Source: Phaseolus vulgaris (taxonomy: Eukaryota > Streptophyta > Magnoliopsida > Fabales > Fabaceae). Taken from it: a DNA stretch of 64,000 nt. A model generated the notes under the pieces. It saw nothing but the letters and a program-made list of their open reading frames with translations. It had not been told where the DNA came from and did no database searches. The stretch covers positions 42,487,172-42,551,171 of the forward strand of contig NC_023759.2 of assembly GCF_000499845.2 (NCBI RefSeq). The letters are read 5' to 3'. The translations under genes were made by a program, and so were the position numbers. This document shows, in pieces, positions 22,594 to 38,292 of the stretch; within the stretch, counting starts at the first letter, position 1, and every line of letters begins with the position of its first letter.

Positions 22594-25500
22594 ATGACCA
22601 ATCACAATCACTGTGTTCCAGATTTCGATATCCAAATGGACGACCACAACCCATACCCCATTCTCACGCCTTCAGGATTTCCTCGCCAAAACAAACCCTC
22701 TGTGTATGTAACTTCTCTCGTCGCTCTTCACAATTTTTTTCTTTTGTCCGTTTCTTCTTTTATTGATTAGTTAATTAATTAATTCACCTGGAGTTATGAA
22801 AATTCAAACAGTGCAGACGACGACGTCATGGAGCTGCTATGGCATAACGGCCAGGTCGTGATGCAGAGTCAGAACCAGCGTTCTCTCACAAAACCGACGC
22901 CGCCATCCAGAAACTCCCACGATGCCTCCGCCGCCGGTCCTTCCACGGCCAGGGAGATTCGACCGCAGCTCGACAATTTCAATCAACATCTCTTCATGCG
23001 AGAAGGCGAAATGGCTTCGTGGCTTCACTATCCAATCGACGATGAACCTCCGTTGGATCAGGCTTTCTGCACCGATTTCCTCTACTCGCCGCCCACCGTT
23101 AACAACAGCAGCGCCATGCAAACTCTCACTACATCTCAGCTGACGGACCACCGCCCCATGTCTGCACCGCCTCGACCTCCAATTCCGCTGCCGAGGCCGC
23201 CGGAACCGAAGACGCCGAACTTCGCGTACTTCGTGAGGCACAACACGAGAGCCGCCGAGCAGAGCGTGAAGGCCGCTGCGAGGGAATCCACAGTTGTGGA
23301 TTCGTGCGATACGCCGACGGCCACGGCAGCGGTTTCGGAAACTGTGAGGAACGCGGCGGAACCGGAGGAAGGAGGCGCCGGCGCTCCTGTGCCTTCGACA
23401 AGTGCCGGTGGCGGAAGGAGCACGATGATGTGCGACGTGACTGCGCCGTCGTCGCCGGGAGGTTCGAGTAGCATTGGCGAGCCGGTTCAGGTGGCGGCGG
23501 CGGAGGACCGGAAGCGGAAGGGTCGGGAGGCGGAGGAATGGGAGTCTCAGAGCGAGGTGAGTAATTGAATTGACAGCGTTATCAGATCATAGTTACAGCT
23601 TACAAATTCCGTGTACGTTGGCATCCGCTATCGTGCGCAGGGTGAGTGACGTGGGTTTACGTGAGCATTACCCGTCCTGCTGCATTCATTTCGGTGCTGT
23701 GGCCGTGTGCTCTTTTGATACCGTCACTTTCACCGTCGCGGCTGCGCACGTTCACGACACGTGTATGGATGACTATGAATACTTTTGTTTCATGGAAATG
23801 ATGGAAGATATTTTAAAATAGGATTTAATTTAAATAGATTCTCAATACTAATCTTTTTAACAATAATATCTAATCATAAATTTATTTTATTATTAATAAT
23901 TATTTTTATATTTCTATTTAAAATGATATCTTATTAATGGAATTTTCTATACTAATAATACATAAAAATTACACTCTTTATAATAATTATGACTACATCA
24001 TACTCTTTTCAATGATTAATTAAAATACCGTTATCAATTTTTTTTACTTTTGATATATTTTAATTAAATTCTTTATCTTAGCTAAGCTTATATGCATATC
24101 CTTTTATCAATTTTAAGTCTCTTGTTCTCTTATTAATCTTTCCCTTTTCAATATTTTTGTATTCTTAAACTAGAACCGAGTTCTGATTTCCCAAAAAAGA
24201 TAGCCTGTTTCAACAAATTGGGTATGAGGCAGGTCAATAGTTCACTAGTAGTTTTTTTCTCTCTAAATTTCACTGTTTGCATCTTGTATATTCTTACTTC
24301 ATTTTGTCCTGCTGGAAAAAAAGGATGTGGATTTTGATTCGGAAGCAAAAAAACAAGTTCGAGGATCAACATCTACAAAGAGATCACGTGCAGCGGAGGT
24401 CCATAATCTCTCTGAGAGGGTCTGTACTTTCATTTCTTTTTCGAGTTCATATCTTTTACGCTTTTCTTTCTCAGAACATAAAAGCTTTCACTTGGCATTT
24501 ACAGAGGCGTCGTGATCGGATTAATGAAAAGATGAAAGCTCTGCAAGAACTTATACCTCGATGTAATAAGGTAGACGGACTTTTAAAATTCTAACTTCTT
24601 AACAATGGGCAGAATTTAGATTTTATATCCTTCATAATTTCTTTCTAATTTTGGTCCCTATTTTGAATTCATAGTCGGACAAAGCTTCAATGTTGGATGA
24701 AGCAATTTCGTACTTGAAGTCATTACAGTTACAAGTGCAGGTAGACTTTTCATTTTTTTGTTGATAGAGTTTGTTTTATAATTCATTTCCATGTATACTG
24801 TATTCTGTGTGAGAAAAATATCCTTAGACTGATTAATCTATACTCAGTTCATGTATTGCGTTTATGCAACATGTTTTACTTTGAATGCACCATCTTCCAG
24901 TGCTAGGATATTACAGAGCAATTCACATACGGATAGTTTATCAGAATCTAAACTTTCGTAACTTATAATCTTCAAAAGGATTTTAGGAGGAAGAGTGAAA
25001 GGGACTTGTCAAATCCAAGGATGGAAAGACAACGTAATTAACTGCTGCATTCTTAAAATAAGTTTTCTTTGGAATGAAACTTAAGAGCTTTAATATTATT
25101 TATTGTAGTGCACACTAGTATTAGAATGTTCATATTCTATACAGTGTATCAAGTTATTCACCTTCCCTGATTACATACTTTCATTTCTTATGCAGATGAT
25201 GTCCATGGGATGTGGCATGGTACCTATGATGTTTCCTGGAATACAGCAGTACATGCCAGCAATGGGAATGGGGGTTGGAATGAGTATGGGTATGGAAATG
25301 GGAATGAACAGACCTGTAATGCCGTTTCCCAATATGTTACCTGGTTCTGCTTTGCCAGCAGCTGCTCATTTGGGACCAAGGTTTCCAATGCCTCCTTTCC
25401 ACATGCCGCGTGTTCCTGCAACTAATTCATCGAGAATGCAAGCAGAAAATCAGTCAGATAATCATATGGTTGCAGCTGGTCCACCTGATCCAAACCAGTC

Positions 25501-26029
25501 TCGTCTCCCAAACTTCACGGATCCTTATCAACAATATCTTGGTCCCCACCCAATGCAGTTTCAAGTAATTCAGGTATTTTGTCCTCTACTGCTCTTTCAG
25601 ATTTGGATTTTCTTAAATGACGTGTGAAGTAATTTGTTGCACGTGAGGTCCATTAGATTTCCTGCCACCGGGACAAACTATTTTACATTGGTGCATCTTG
25701 TAGTGCCCATCTTAGAGATCGCTCCAATAATGCTCTGGTTCTGTGTAAAAAATTATGTTTTATGTTCTTCATAACTTATACCTCAGATACTGAATTCTGA
25801 TTTTATTTATAACTCCCTCTTAATTGGGAAGAAAAGCTCTCTCAAAGAACTGGAAAGAAAACTCAAGTTTAGCAAAGTTGCTTATATTTTTATTGTTTAA
25901 TCGAACAGAGAGATGAACGTTTATGATTGAATTGAGGTCTATTTCCGTGTGCAGAATCAGGCAATGAACCAACCAAATGTTGGCAAGCCCAGTAACAATA
26001 GGGGCCATGAGAATCAGCAAAACCATTAG
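22594..26029 (+). CDS. PIF1: Phytochrome-interacting bHLH transcription factor, PIF1/PIL5 type
   Basis: PIF1 binds G-box DNA in the nucleus, represses light-triggered germination and chlorophyll synthesis in the dark, and is degraded after binding active phytochrome. Coding exons: 22594-22703, 22812-23556, 24324-24419, 24505-24570, 24675-24740, 25196-25573 and 25955-26029; all junctions are GT-AG and keep frame, giving 511 aa. The N-terminus (CVPDFDIQMDD) and the active-phyB-binding motif MELLWHNGQVVMQSQ (residues 43-57) point to PIF1, as does a MASWLHYPID block. The bHLH spans about 306-357 with G-box contact residues His312, Glu316 and Arg320 in the basic region, then LQELIPRCNK and a second helix ASMLDEAISYLKSLQLQ. 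Methionine/glycine-rich sequence (MSMGCGMVPMMFPG) follows, as in other PIFs. Arabidopsis PIF1 is slightly shorter (478 aa, from memory). Exon 2 is GC-rich compared with its surroundings. The Harbinger element ends about 590 bp upstream, within the likely promoter. Confidence 0.93.
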
Positions 26030-27060
26030 TCAGGTGAATTGCTTTATCTTAGTATTCTACTATACTTGCTTCTTTTGGTGGTAACGTAAGTTGGTAAAAT
26101 GTAAAAACGCTTTCTAATATACTCTTTTGAATAATTTTTTATTATTAACCAAAACTTATTAAAAGATTATCTTTCTCTTAATTATTTAGGTTTTAATAAA
26201 TTTTAGAAAATGTGAATTTTCTAACATTTTTTTTTCCTGTGAATTTGTCTTGTATTGAAAAGAAAGTGCAGCAGGGAATGTTATTAACACTCTCTGTAAA
26301 AAAGTCTAGTTCTTAATGATTTTAATTTTTGCCTACTCTGTTCTTGCGTCATAAGCTTCGGGAGCATGCTAATTCCAGCAGCTTGCTACGTATAAAAATT
26401 TATAAATATACAATGCAAATATGGCTAGTTCTAAATATTTCAATTTTTTATGACATCCAGGAGAAAAAAAATGATTCTTATAGTTACAAAGAAGGGGGTG
26501 ACTATTCAGATGGAGCGGCATAAGTCGTATAGCTTTTGACTAGTAGCACTTACAATGGTAGTGTGAATTGTAAGTCCTGAATATATTGAACAAAACAATG
26601 ATAACTTTAATTAACAATGGACCGTGTGCATTGCAGGTTAGATTTTCCTCGACACCTAAATTACAGGTACAAAGTTTTGTAGTTTCAGTAGCAAGCTAAT
26701 CTATATACACAGCTAACACGTAAATTATTGCAACCAAGTTTTCCCTCTTCTTTTATCCTGCTTTCCCTATATTCAGCTTTCACTTTTCGAGAGTCTTTAA
26801 TATAAGAGGATCCGGATAAATGGCACCATAGGTAAACTACACCTAACGTGGAGGCCCATGTGATAGCTTCGTATGTTTAGTTTTATTTCTGTTTCAGATT
26901 CCTCTTCTACTACCATTTTTTCCTGTTAGGTGTTACAGTAGCATGTGAAACTTCGTCACTGTTATTTATGGACTGAAATTCAAGCAGTCTTAAACGATTA
27001 TTTTGTTAGTATGTACGATCTATTTCTTCTTAAAGAAGAGACATTTGAATAAAAATTTAA
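26030..27060 (+). other. Likely 3' UTR and downstream flank of PIF1
   Basis: The stop codon is followed at once by CAG/GTGAAT, a good donor, and an acceptor-like TTGCAG lies near 26632-26637, so the 3' UTR may contain an intron. T-rich sequence continues to about 27000. The polyadenylation site is not determined. Confidence 0.4.
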
Positions 27061-28380
27061 AAAGAACTGCATTATAATAATGTATCATGATGCAATTTTA
27101 AAAAATTTCTATTTCAACAAAAAATTATTTTACTATCCAGTTATAATGTAGGGCAGGGTTCTCAATACATTAACATTTATTTTAAATTAATGTCATTTCA
27201 TGAAAAAAAATTGTACACTACATCGTGGAATTAAGAGATTTATATTTATAGAAAATTCAAAATATTTGTTGAAAATATATGTAGATAAGAAATATACAAG
27301 TAAATGAAAATTTTAGGCTAGTATCGTCTTTTAGTGTTAAGAGAATTTCAAATTTTATTTAGAAAGTAAAACTGATATTTTTTTTAATTCTTCGTACTCT
27401 AAAATTTAAGTATTGTTCACTTTGTACTCTCTTTATCGTTAGGTTTAATTTCGACTTTTGCATTATTAGTTTGATTGAGAAGGAAAGACCATTGGTTTGA
27501 TGGAGGTTGAGAAATAATTGTGATTATTTTTTACTTCACATTATCGTAGTTATTAATTGTGGATGTAAGTTAATGTCATTTCCTAATTAATATTAGTCAA
27601 AAAAAATTGTTAATATAATTTAGTACTATTTTTAGTTTATATTAGTTTAGATGTTTTTTATTCAATGTCTATTATAATTGACATTATTATAAAATCTGAG
27701 TGTCTTTATTACTCAAATATAAAACTGATGAAGGTTTAAAAAAGGGTGACTTTGGCAGTTTTATTGTGTTTCTTATAATATTACAGGAAACTGCAAATGA
27801 ATACAATTAATGTGGTTACAATTTTAGTTGCACAACGGTGACGAACATTCAGTAAATCTTAAGATTGCAGTAAAAAAAGGTTGAGATTCTATTTACTACA
27901 TTTCTAAAAGAATTCAATCTAAAGAAAATCGTGAAAGAATGTAACGGCATGAAGGGAGTTGACCGAAGATATTTAATAAATGTGTATCTGAGTTACGCAG
28001 ATGATTAAATACTTGGTTTCAGTATCCGAAATGAGTCCAGAAATGATTGTGCAAGTCCTCATCCTCTCCAACCTGTGCCATCACCAAACATAAACATGAA
28101 GTACCCGCTAGACGAAAGGCAATTGGATGGACAAAAGGAAGAGGGAGCAATTGAAATTCGTTCTCTTCAACACTTCTTCTTTCTTTTCGTCACTTTGTGT
28201 GATGCTGCTATTCATCACCGCATTTCCATTTGAAAACAAGGTCGTCGTCATGTGTATCTTGGGCTTTTTTAGTCCAAATCATATTTACCATAGAATTCGT
28301 AGACTGGACTGTCTATTGGTACTTGGGCTTTCATACTCGAGCTTCTGAATTTGATTCAAGGGAATTTCTTCCTGCAGGCT
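27061..28380. other. AT-rich spacer, nothing recognised
   Basis: Short open frames at 28127-28451 have no recognisable domain and run into the MITE at 28383. Confidence 0.45.
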
Positions 28381-28382
28381 GC

Positions 28383-28686
28383 TTCTTCCTGCACCTCCAT
28401 AAATTTTCATATTTCCAAAACTACTCCTCTATAATATTCCGGATTACATAATCCGAAAGTCATTTATCAAATTTGTAATTAGCTTTCAGATTATACAATT
28501 CAGAAGTCTTTTTTCAGATGCATGATTACTTTACGGATTATATAATCTGGAAGTTATTCTATGGGGGTGGCACAAGAAGGATAAAAATGTATTTTCATGT
28601 TGTGTATATGTATTTTCATGTTGTGTATGGAGGTGCCAATGTTGTGTATGGAGGTGCCAGAAGAAGATATGGAGGTGCAGGAAGAA
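28383..28686. mobile_element. MITE copy A, TTCTTCCTGCACC-type ends (304 bp)
   Basis: The terminal repeat TTCTTCCTGCACCTCCATA at 28383-28401 is matched exactly by its inverted copy at 28668-28686. The interior has imperfect palindromes around GGATTACATAATCCG and GGATTATATAATCTGG. A related element lies at 36918-37275. Unlike that copy, the right half here has tandem repeats of a TATTTTCATGTTGTGTAT unit and a GTTGTGTATGGAGGTGCCA unit. No coding capacity and no clear target duplication. Confidence 0.75.
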
Positions 28687-28710
28687 ACAGTCCTTCCTGC
28701 ATCCTTACAC

Positions 28711-29008
28711 TTTTCTTCCTACACCCCTACATTCATTGAAATACTGAAATTATTCTTTTACAGTTTTAGGTGATTCTGGAATAGAGGTTTTGTAAACAGA
28801 AAGTGTGTTTTTGGAATAGAGATTTCGTAAGCAGAGGTGTTTCTGAAATAGGAAATCCGAAAGACAAAAAAATAATTCTGAAATATCCTTTCTGTAAAAA
28901 AAAAAAAAATATGTTACAGAAAATATGTTCCAAAAGAATAATCTGAAAATCATTTTTAAAAGGGATAAAACAATTTTTTTTTCTAAATGATGGGGGTGCA
29001 GGAAGAAA
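28711..29008. mobile_element. MITE copy D, TTTCTTCCTACACCCC-type ends (about 298 bp)
   Basis: Ends are TTTTCTTCCTACACCCCTAC on the left and GATGGGGGTGCAGGAAGAAA on the right. The interior (GATTCTGGAATAGAGGTTTT, GAGATTTCGTAAGCAGAGG, CTGAAATAGGAAATCCGAAA) matches the reverse complement of 37397-37713, so the two are copies of one element in opposite orientation. Confidence 0.7.
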
Positions 29009-29126
29009 TAACCTTGATTCAGTTAAGCATAATAGCGTTCTGGGCTAGGTCGCGCTGCAAGAAAACAAATGCTCACTCCAACAACAGCAATTTATTGCTT
29101 CATGTACTTCACATCGTATTAAGACA

Positions 29127-29821
29127 GTTTCTTCCTATATCCTATATTTTTCTTTCTGCACCCCCATAATGTTATGTAAAGACAAATTTATCTCTAATAT
29201 TTTTAAAAATTTTAAAATGCACACAACACTCACATTCTACTCTTTTTTCTTCCTTTACACAGACTGCATTATTCTCTCAACAGCGGCGCTACTTTATCTC
29301 TTGACGCAGGAATACATTTCTCTTGGTGGTGATCGATGGTGTGCGACTTGATGATAATTCAGTAATTTCTCTTGGCGGTTCTATGTTTGGTGAAGAAGGT
29401 AAGTAAAAAAAAAAACATTTTCAAACCTATAGTTCCATTTTTATTGCGGATTTTCGTTTTTGCAGTATACAAATGTTGTGATTCCAGACAGCAGTCCGCT
29501 AGATTTATGAAACAGGAAATCTGCATTTTGTTTTTATCTTCAGAAATATTGAATCTGCAAAACTCTGAGATTTGTACATCCATAAATCTTCTAGATTGGT
29601 GTTCCAAATTTGTAGATTTGTGTTATGTTTCTGGATTTCAGAATTTGTAATGCAAAAAAATGCATTTCAGATTCACAAATCTGTAATTCAAAACATACAG
29701 GTACTCTTTTTCAAATAAAAAGTTAAGGTTAGTTTTGAAATTTTAAAAGTTGTTGAGTGCAGAACGAAAAATGTAGGAATACAGGAAGAAAGAACGAAAA
29801 ATGTAAAAATACAGGAAGAAA
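29127..29821. mobile_element. Possible larger element with GTTTCTTCCTRTAT ends
   Basis: GTTTCTTCCTATAT near 29127 is mirrored by ATACAGGAAGAAAC ending near 29821. Extra terminus-like copies occur inside (TTTCTTTCTGCACCCCC at about 29149 and ATACAGGAAGAAAG at about 29779). It may be a nested pair rather than one element. Open frames within show no recognisable protein. Confidence 0.4.
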
Positions 29822-29912
29822 CTCTCTCGTATTAATGCTTTGAATTAAATTGATACTGTAACATCTTCAATTTCTTGGACCCAAAATAATGCTCTACTAA
29901 GTATACTTATTG

Positions 29913-30195
29913 GGTATTTCTTCCTGCACTTGTCAATTTCTGAAAAGACTATCTTTTCTTCTAAATGGCTTTTAGATTGTCTTTTTGACAAATTCTTCTG
30001 AACACCTTTTCTAGAATTCATGTCATGTATTATGAAAAGTGTTTTCACAAAATTTCTAAAAAAACATTTTCTAAAATAGAATTTTCAGATTAATCTCTTT
30101 AAATGTATTTTTCAAAATAAGAACCAATTAGATAGAGTATTTGACCTCTTTGACGAGGTACTGAAATTTTTTGATAGGATGCAGAAAGAAGTACC
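29913..30195. mobile_element. MITE copy F, GGTATTTCTTCCTGCA ends (about 283 bp)
   Basis: GGTATTTCTTCCTGCA at the left end is mirrored by TGCAGAAAGAAGTACC at the right end (14 of 16 positions). The interior is AT-rich and non-coding and differs from copies A and D, so it is a further subfamily sharing only the ends. Confidence 0.6.
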
Positions 30196-30359
30196 CTATT
30201 TTTATGTGTTAGTCTGCTCAGAGCTCGACTCCCTTCACTTTGTACTTTCTAAATACAACTGTTAACGTTTATTTAGCTATGTTCAAATAATGAAGTAATT
30301 TCATGGTTTAATTGTAACTGGAAACTGAAAAACTGTACAAGAATAAGATAAACAATAAC

Positions 30360-30700
30360 ACCAAATACATATAATTTCTAAATTGTAAAACAATAATAAG
30401 AATTTATATATTATATAATTATAAATTATATAAATTAATAATAAAAATTTATATATATAAATATATTTTAATTATTTTTAATAAAAAAATATTTATAATT
30501 TATTTTATATTTTTATAATCTTAATAAAAATTTATATAATAAATTTAAATTTTTAAAAAAATTAATATATTATTCTTTTTAAAATTATGTTAAAAATATT
30601 AAAAATTTAACAAATACTTTTTAATTTTAAATTGAACACTTTATTTGCGTTGTACAAGTGTCTATATTAGACACATAAATCCAATACAAACAACTATTAT
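30360..30700. repeat. Dispersed AT-rich repeat, copy 1
   Basis: TTATATATTATATAATTATAAATTATATAAATT and the following TTTTTATAATCTTAATAAAAATTTATA and TTTAACAAATACTTTTTAA blocks match 36200-36470 in the same orientation, and 41750-42010 inverted. The GATACG-type ends seen in the other copies are not preserved here. Confidence 0.55.
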
Positions 30701-31374
30701 AGTAAGATTGAGATTAATAGAAGTAAAAATTAGGATGGATGAAAATATAAGTTCCGGAACAAAAATTATTATAAATGAAGAGAAATTAGATTGAAGAAAA
30801 AAACAAAATCATGATTATAAACAAAAATGAGTGAAAATAGGTAAGATACAGTAAATACTAAAATTTTTTAAATCATTTTATTTTTTGTTTTCTCTTACCG
30901 TTGAGGATTGCTGCTATAGTAGATTCAAAACCCTAATCACGCCATACATAATTACATAATCCGTCATGAGGATGGCTGTGTTAAAAGTCAAGTGGACAAT
31001 ATCAGAATTGAATTTGTTCATAGCGTGCAATTCCCAATTTAGCAAACCTGATCAGATATCTCCAAGGAAATGAACACGCTACCAGGAGCTTGATCTTGTT
31101 ACTTGACCGGATTCAGCAATTATTTTACGTAAGCCAGCTTCATCTGTTGCAGAAGCAGCATACTAATAGGAAGGAAAACATACACTAACAAGGAAGAAAT
31201 GGCAGGAATTTTTCCCATTAGTTTTAAATCAAAGAAACTATACGTGACTATAATTCAGTGAGATCAAATCCCATATAATAATTTCAACCCATAATCGACC
31301 GTAATTAAAAAAAAAAATCGTTCACAGCACAAAAGAACATAATAAAGAAGGCCGGGGTATATGATGAAGATGAT
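30701..31374 (-). other. Spacer and likely 3' UTR of RPT2
   Basis: The half nearest 31375, at about 30900-31374, is less AT-rich than the spacer and lies directly after the RPT2 stop codon on the minus strand. It probably includes the 3' UTR. No other gene was recognised. Confidence 0.4.
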
Positions 31375-35803
<4,429 letters not shown>

Positions 35804-36110
35804 GTCTTTACGATTTCTCAATACGTGAAAGTGAGAGAAAAAGTTAGAATGAAATATATACGTATACTTGCCTTTGTGCACAAGTTAAAGCCATTGATTG
35901 ATTGGGCCCAAAGGCCCATTCGTTATTAAAACCCAGAAAATTCATCCTACACCCCCGTGTTTTCCTCCCGCACTCCCATAGGTTGGTGAAAATACCATTT
36001 ATCCTTAACGAAAAAAATAAATACGCAACATTTTTTTTTATCTTTTCAATCTTTCTCAAGCGCACCTCCTCCCTAGAGCCACACCCCCTCCATAGAGTAC
36101 TATCCTATGT
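35804..36110 (-). promoter_or_regulatory. 5' flank of RPT2 with MITE-like remnant
   Basis: This is the sequence upstream of the RPT2 start. No clear TATA box was seen. A stretch with CCTACACCCCCGTGTTTTCC and CCTCCCGCACTCCCATAGG (35947-35982) resembles the TTCCTGCACC termini found elsewhere and may be a truncated MITE of that family in the promoter. Confidence 0.4.
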
Positions 36111-36545
36111 AACAAAGACACTGACACTGATACAACATTGACACTGATACGACACAACACGGAGATATGTAAAATCTTTAAAATGTAGGACATGAGGACA
36201 CTGATCTATATATTATATAATTATGAATTATATAAATTGACAATAAAGATTTATGTGCACAAGTATGTTACAGATTATTTTTTGGAGTAGACAAATATTT
36301 TTCATGATGGTTCACAAGGATTTGTTTTTTATTTTTATAATCATAATAACAATTTATACAATAAAATTTAAATTTTTATAAAATTAATGTATTTTTCCTT
36401 TTTAAAATTGTGTTAAAACCGTATTAGAATTGTCAGAAATCTAACAAATATTTTTTAAATTAGACACTTCACATATACGTGTCCTACAGGTATCATACAA
36501 ATGTTAGTATCTGATACTCGTATCGGACACCGATACGTAATGTAA
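36110..36545. repeat. Dispersed AT-rich repeat with GATACG-rich ends, copy 2
   Basis: The left end has CACTGACACTGATACAAC and ACTGATACGACACAACACGG. The right end has ATCTGATACTCGTATCGG and CACCGATACG, which is roughly the inverse. Between them is AT-rich sequence shared with 30360-30700 (direct) and 41710-42090 (inverted). The arrangement suggests a non-coding element with GTATCGGTGTC-type inverted ends. Confidence 0.6.
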
Positions 36546-36917
36546 GAGGAGTATCTTATCTTCCTAGGTTTCATCCCTTGTCTCTTCTCTTGCTTCGTTT
36601 CTGTGTAGGAGAGCATTTCCACGCTTCTTTTTTGAGACCGGATCTCCATTGCTGATAATCTCCAAATTCAAAATTATCTTTTAAATTGTGTAATAATTAG
36701 TATATTTAGAAAAAATAATGTATTTTAGATTGTGTAATTCAAATTATATAATTTATAATATAAAATTTGTATTTAAAATCCAAAATTCCAAAAATTATAA
36801 ATATTAACAAATATTTCATATTTTTATCGGAAAGTCTCCCTTCCAAATTCCAAAATTAAAAAACAAATAAAAAAAATTATAGTTTTTGAAATAAAGGGGT
36901 ACACAAGAGGAAAGACG
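36546..36917. other. AT-rich spacer
   Basis: No gene or repeat boundary was recognised. Confidence 0.5.
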
Positions 36918-37275
36918 GTTTCTTCCTACACCTTCATACCTCCTTCTCTCACCTCCATATATTTTTTAATTTCCAAAAATGTACCTCTATAATATTCCTA
37001 ATTACGTAATCTGGAAGTCATTTTTCAAATTTACAATTAGCTTCCGAATTATGTAATCTGGAAGCCTTTTTTCAGACGCATTATTACTTTCCAGATTACA
37101 TAATCTGGAAATCTTATTTAGCTTCCAGATTATGTAATCCATAAGTCTTTTTCAAATGTGTTCCAGATTACATAATCCGGAAACTAGTTTATGGGGATGA
37201 CAGAAAAGGATAAAAATGTATTTTCATATTGTGTATGGAGGTGGCAGAAGAAGATATGAAGTTGCAGAAAGAAAC
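36918..37275. mobile_element. MITE copy B, TTTCTTCCTACACC ends with four AGATTAYRTAATCTGG palindromes
   Basis: The left end GTTTCTTCCTACACCTTCATA pairs with the right end TATGAAGTTGCAGAAAGAAAC. The interior repeats a palindromic block, for example TTCCAGATTACATAATCTGG (about 37091) and TTCCAGATTATGTAATCC (about 37124), alternating with TTAGCTTCC spacers. Colinear with copy A at 28383-28686 but without its tandem expansions. Confidence 0.72.
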
Positions 37276-37396
37276 AGTGAAGAGGAAAACATGAAGATGT
37301 CAACAAATCCTATATATTAAGCCCAAGAAGTAAAAGAAAATGGCATGGGCCTAAATGAAATTAAGTATTGGCTGTTTCCCTACACCCAAAGAAATG

Positions 37397-37713
37397 AATT
37401 CCTGCACCTCATCATTCTCAGAAAAAACCATTTTACTCATTTTAAAAATGACTTCATGATTATTCTTTCCGGAATATTTCTGGAAGATACTTTCTTCAGA
37501 TCATAGTTTATGAATTATGAATTTACCATTGTGTTCCAGAAATAATATTCTTGAATGATTTTTTTGTCTTCTGGATTTCCTATTCCAGAAAAACATTTTG
37601 CTTACGAAATCTCTATTTCAAAAATACGCTTATGGAATCCTTATTCCAGAATCATCCAAAATTATCAAGGATAATTCTGGTATTACATAGATTGTATGGG
37701 TGCAGGAAGAAAA
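37397..37713. mobile_element. MITE copy D', inverted relative to 28711-29008
   Basis: Left end TTCCTGCACCTCATCATT, right end GTATGGGTGCAGGAAGAAA. Interior blocks TCTTCTGGATTTCCTATTCC, TTACGAAATCTCTATTTC and GGAATCCTTATTCCAGAATC are the reverse complement of those in copy D. A second terminus-like sequence (GGGTACAGGAAGAAATACCC) follows directly at 37720-37739. Confidence 0.7.
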
Positions 37714-37739
37714 ACGCACGGGTACAGGAAGAAATACCC

Positions 37740-38289
37740 TTAAGTATTTTATATAACTAATTCTTCCTCAACTGTGATTTGTATCCAACATCTTTTTTAA
37801 AATCTCAAACTATCTTTGTCACCTTTATTTTTAAAAAAAACTTGTGGAGAAGCTTGTTTGCTTTGGTGGAGACATTTTGACCGGAGGTGGTGGTAAGGGG
37901 TGAGATGTTGTTGTTAGGTGCAATGGACTTGTGTTTCCATCTAAGCATTTTCGTTTTTGTGTGGTGGATGTAGTGGTAATAGTGTAGGTTATTTTTGTTT
38001 TCGTTTTTTGGGAAATGGTTACGGACGTAGATATTTAGAAGCATTCAATGTAGATTCTAGATATTTACATCCAGAAGGTAAAAAACGCCTCTAGATCTCA
38101 GTGTCCACAAGTTATTGTTAGATGTCTTGATAAGACTACAAAATAATATTCGGATGTTACTTATCAGTTTTATACAAGCAAATTTGAAAATACATTTGTC
38201 ATATTATGAACATAGATATTCAAAATATTAAAAAGCAAAATAGTCAATTATGCAAGTATCGAGTATCGTGCATGTTTCTTTTCAGAGCC
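37740..38289. other. Spacer, no gene recognised
   Basis: The open frame at 37805-38044 (minus) has no recognisable domain. Confidence 0.45.
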
Positions 38290-38292
38290 TAA

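Noticed and set aside
22837..23474. Minus-strand open frames up to 134 codons opposite PIF1 exon 2
   Set aside because: They arise from the GC-rich codons of PIF1 on the other strand and show no domain or splice context.
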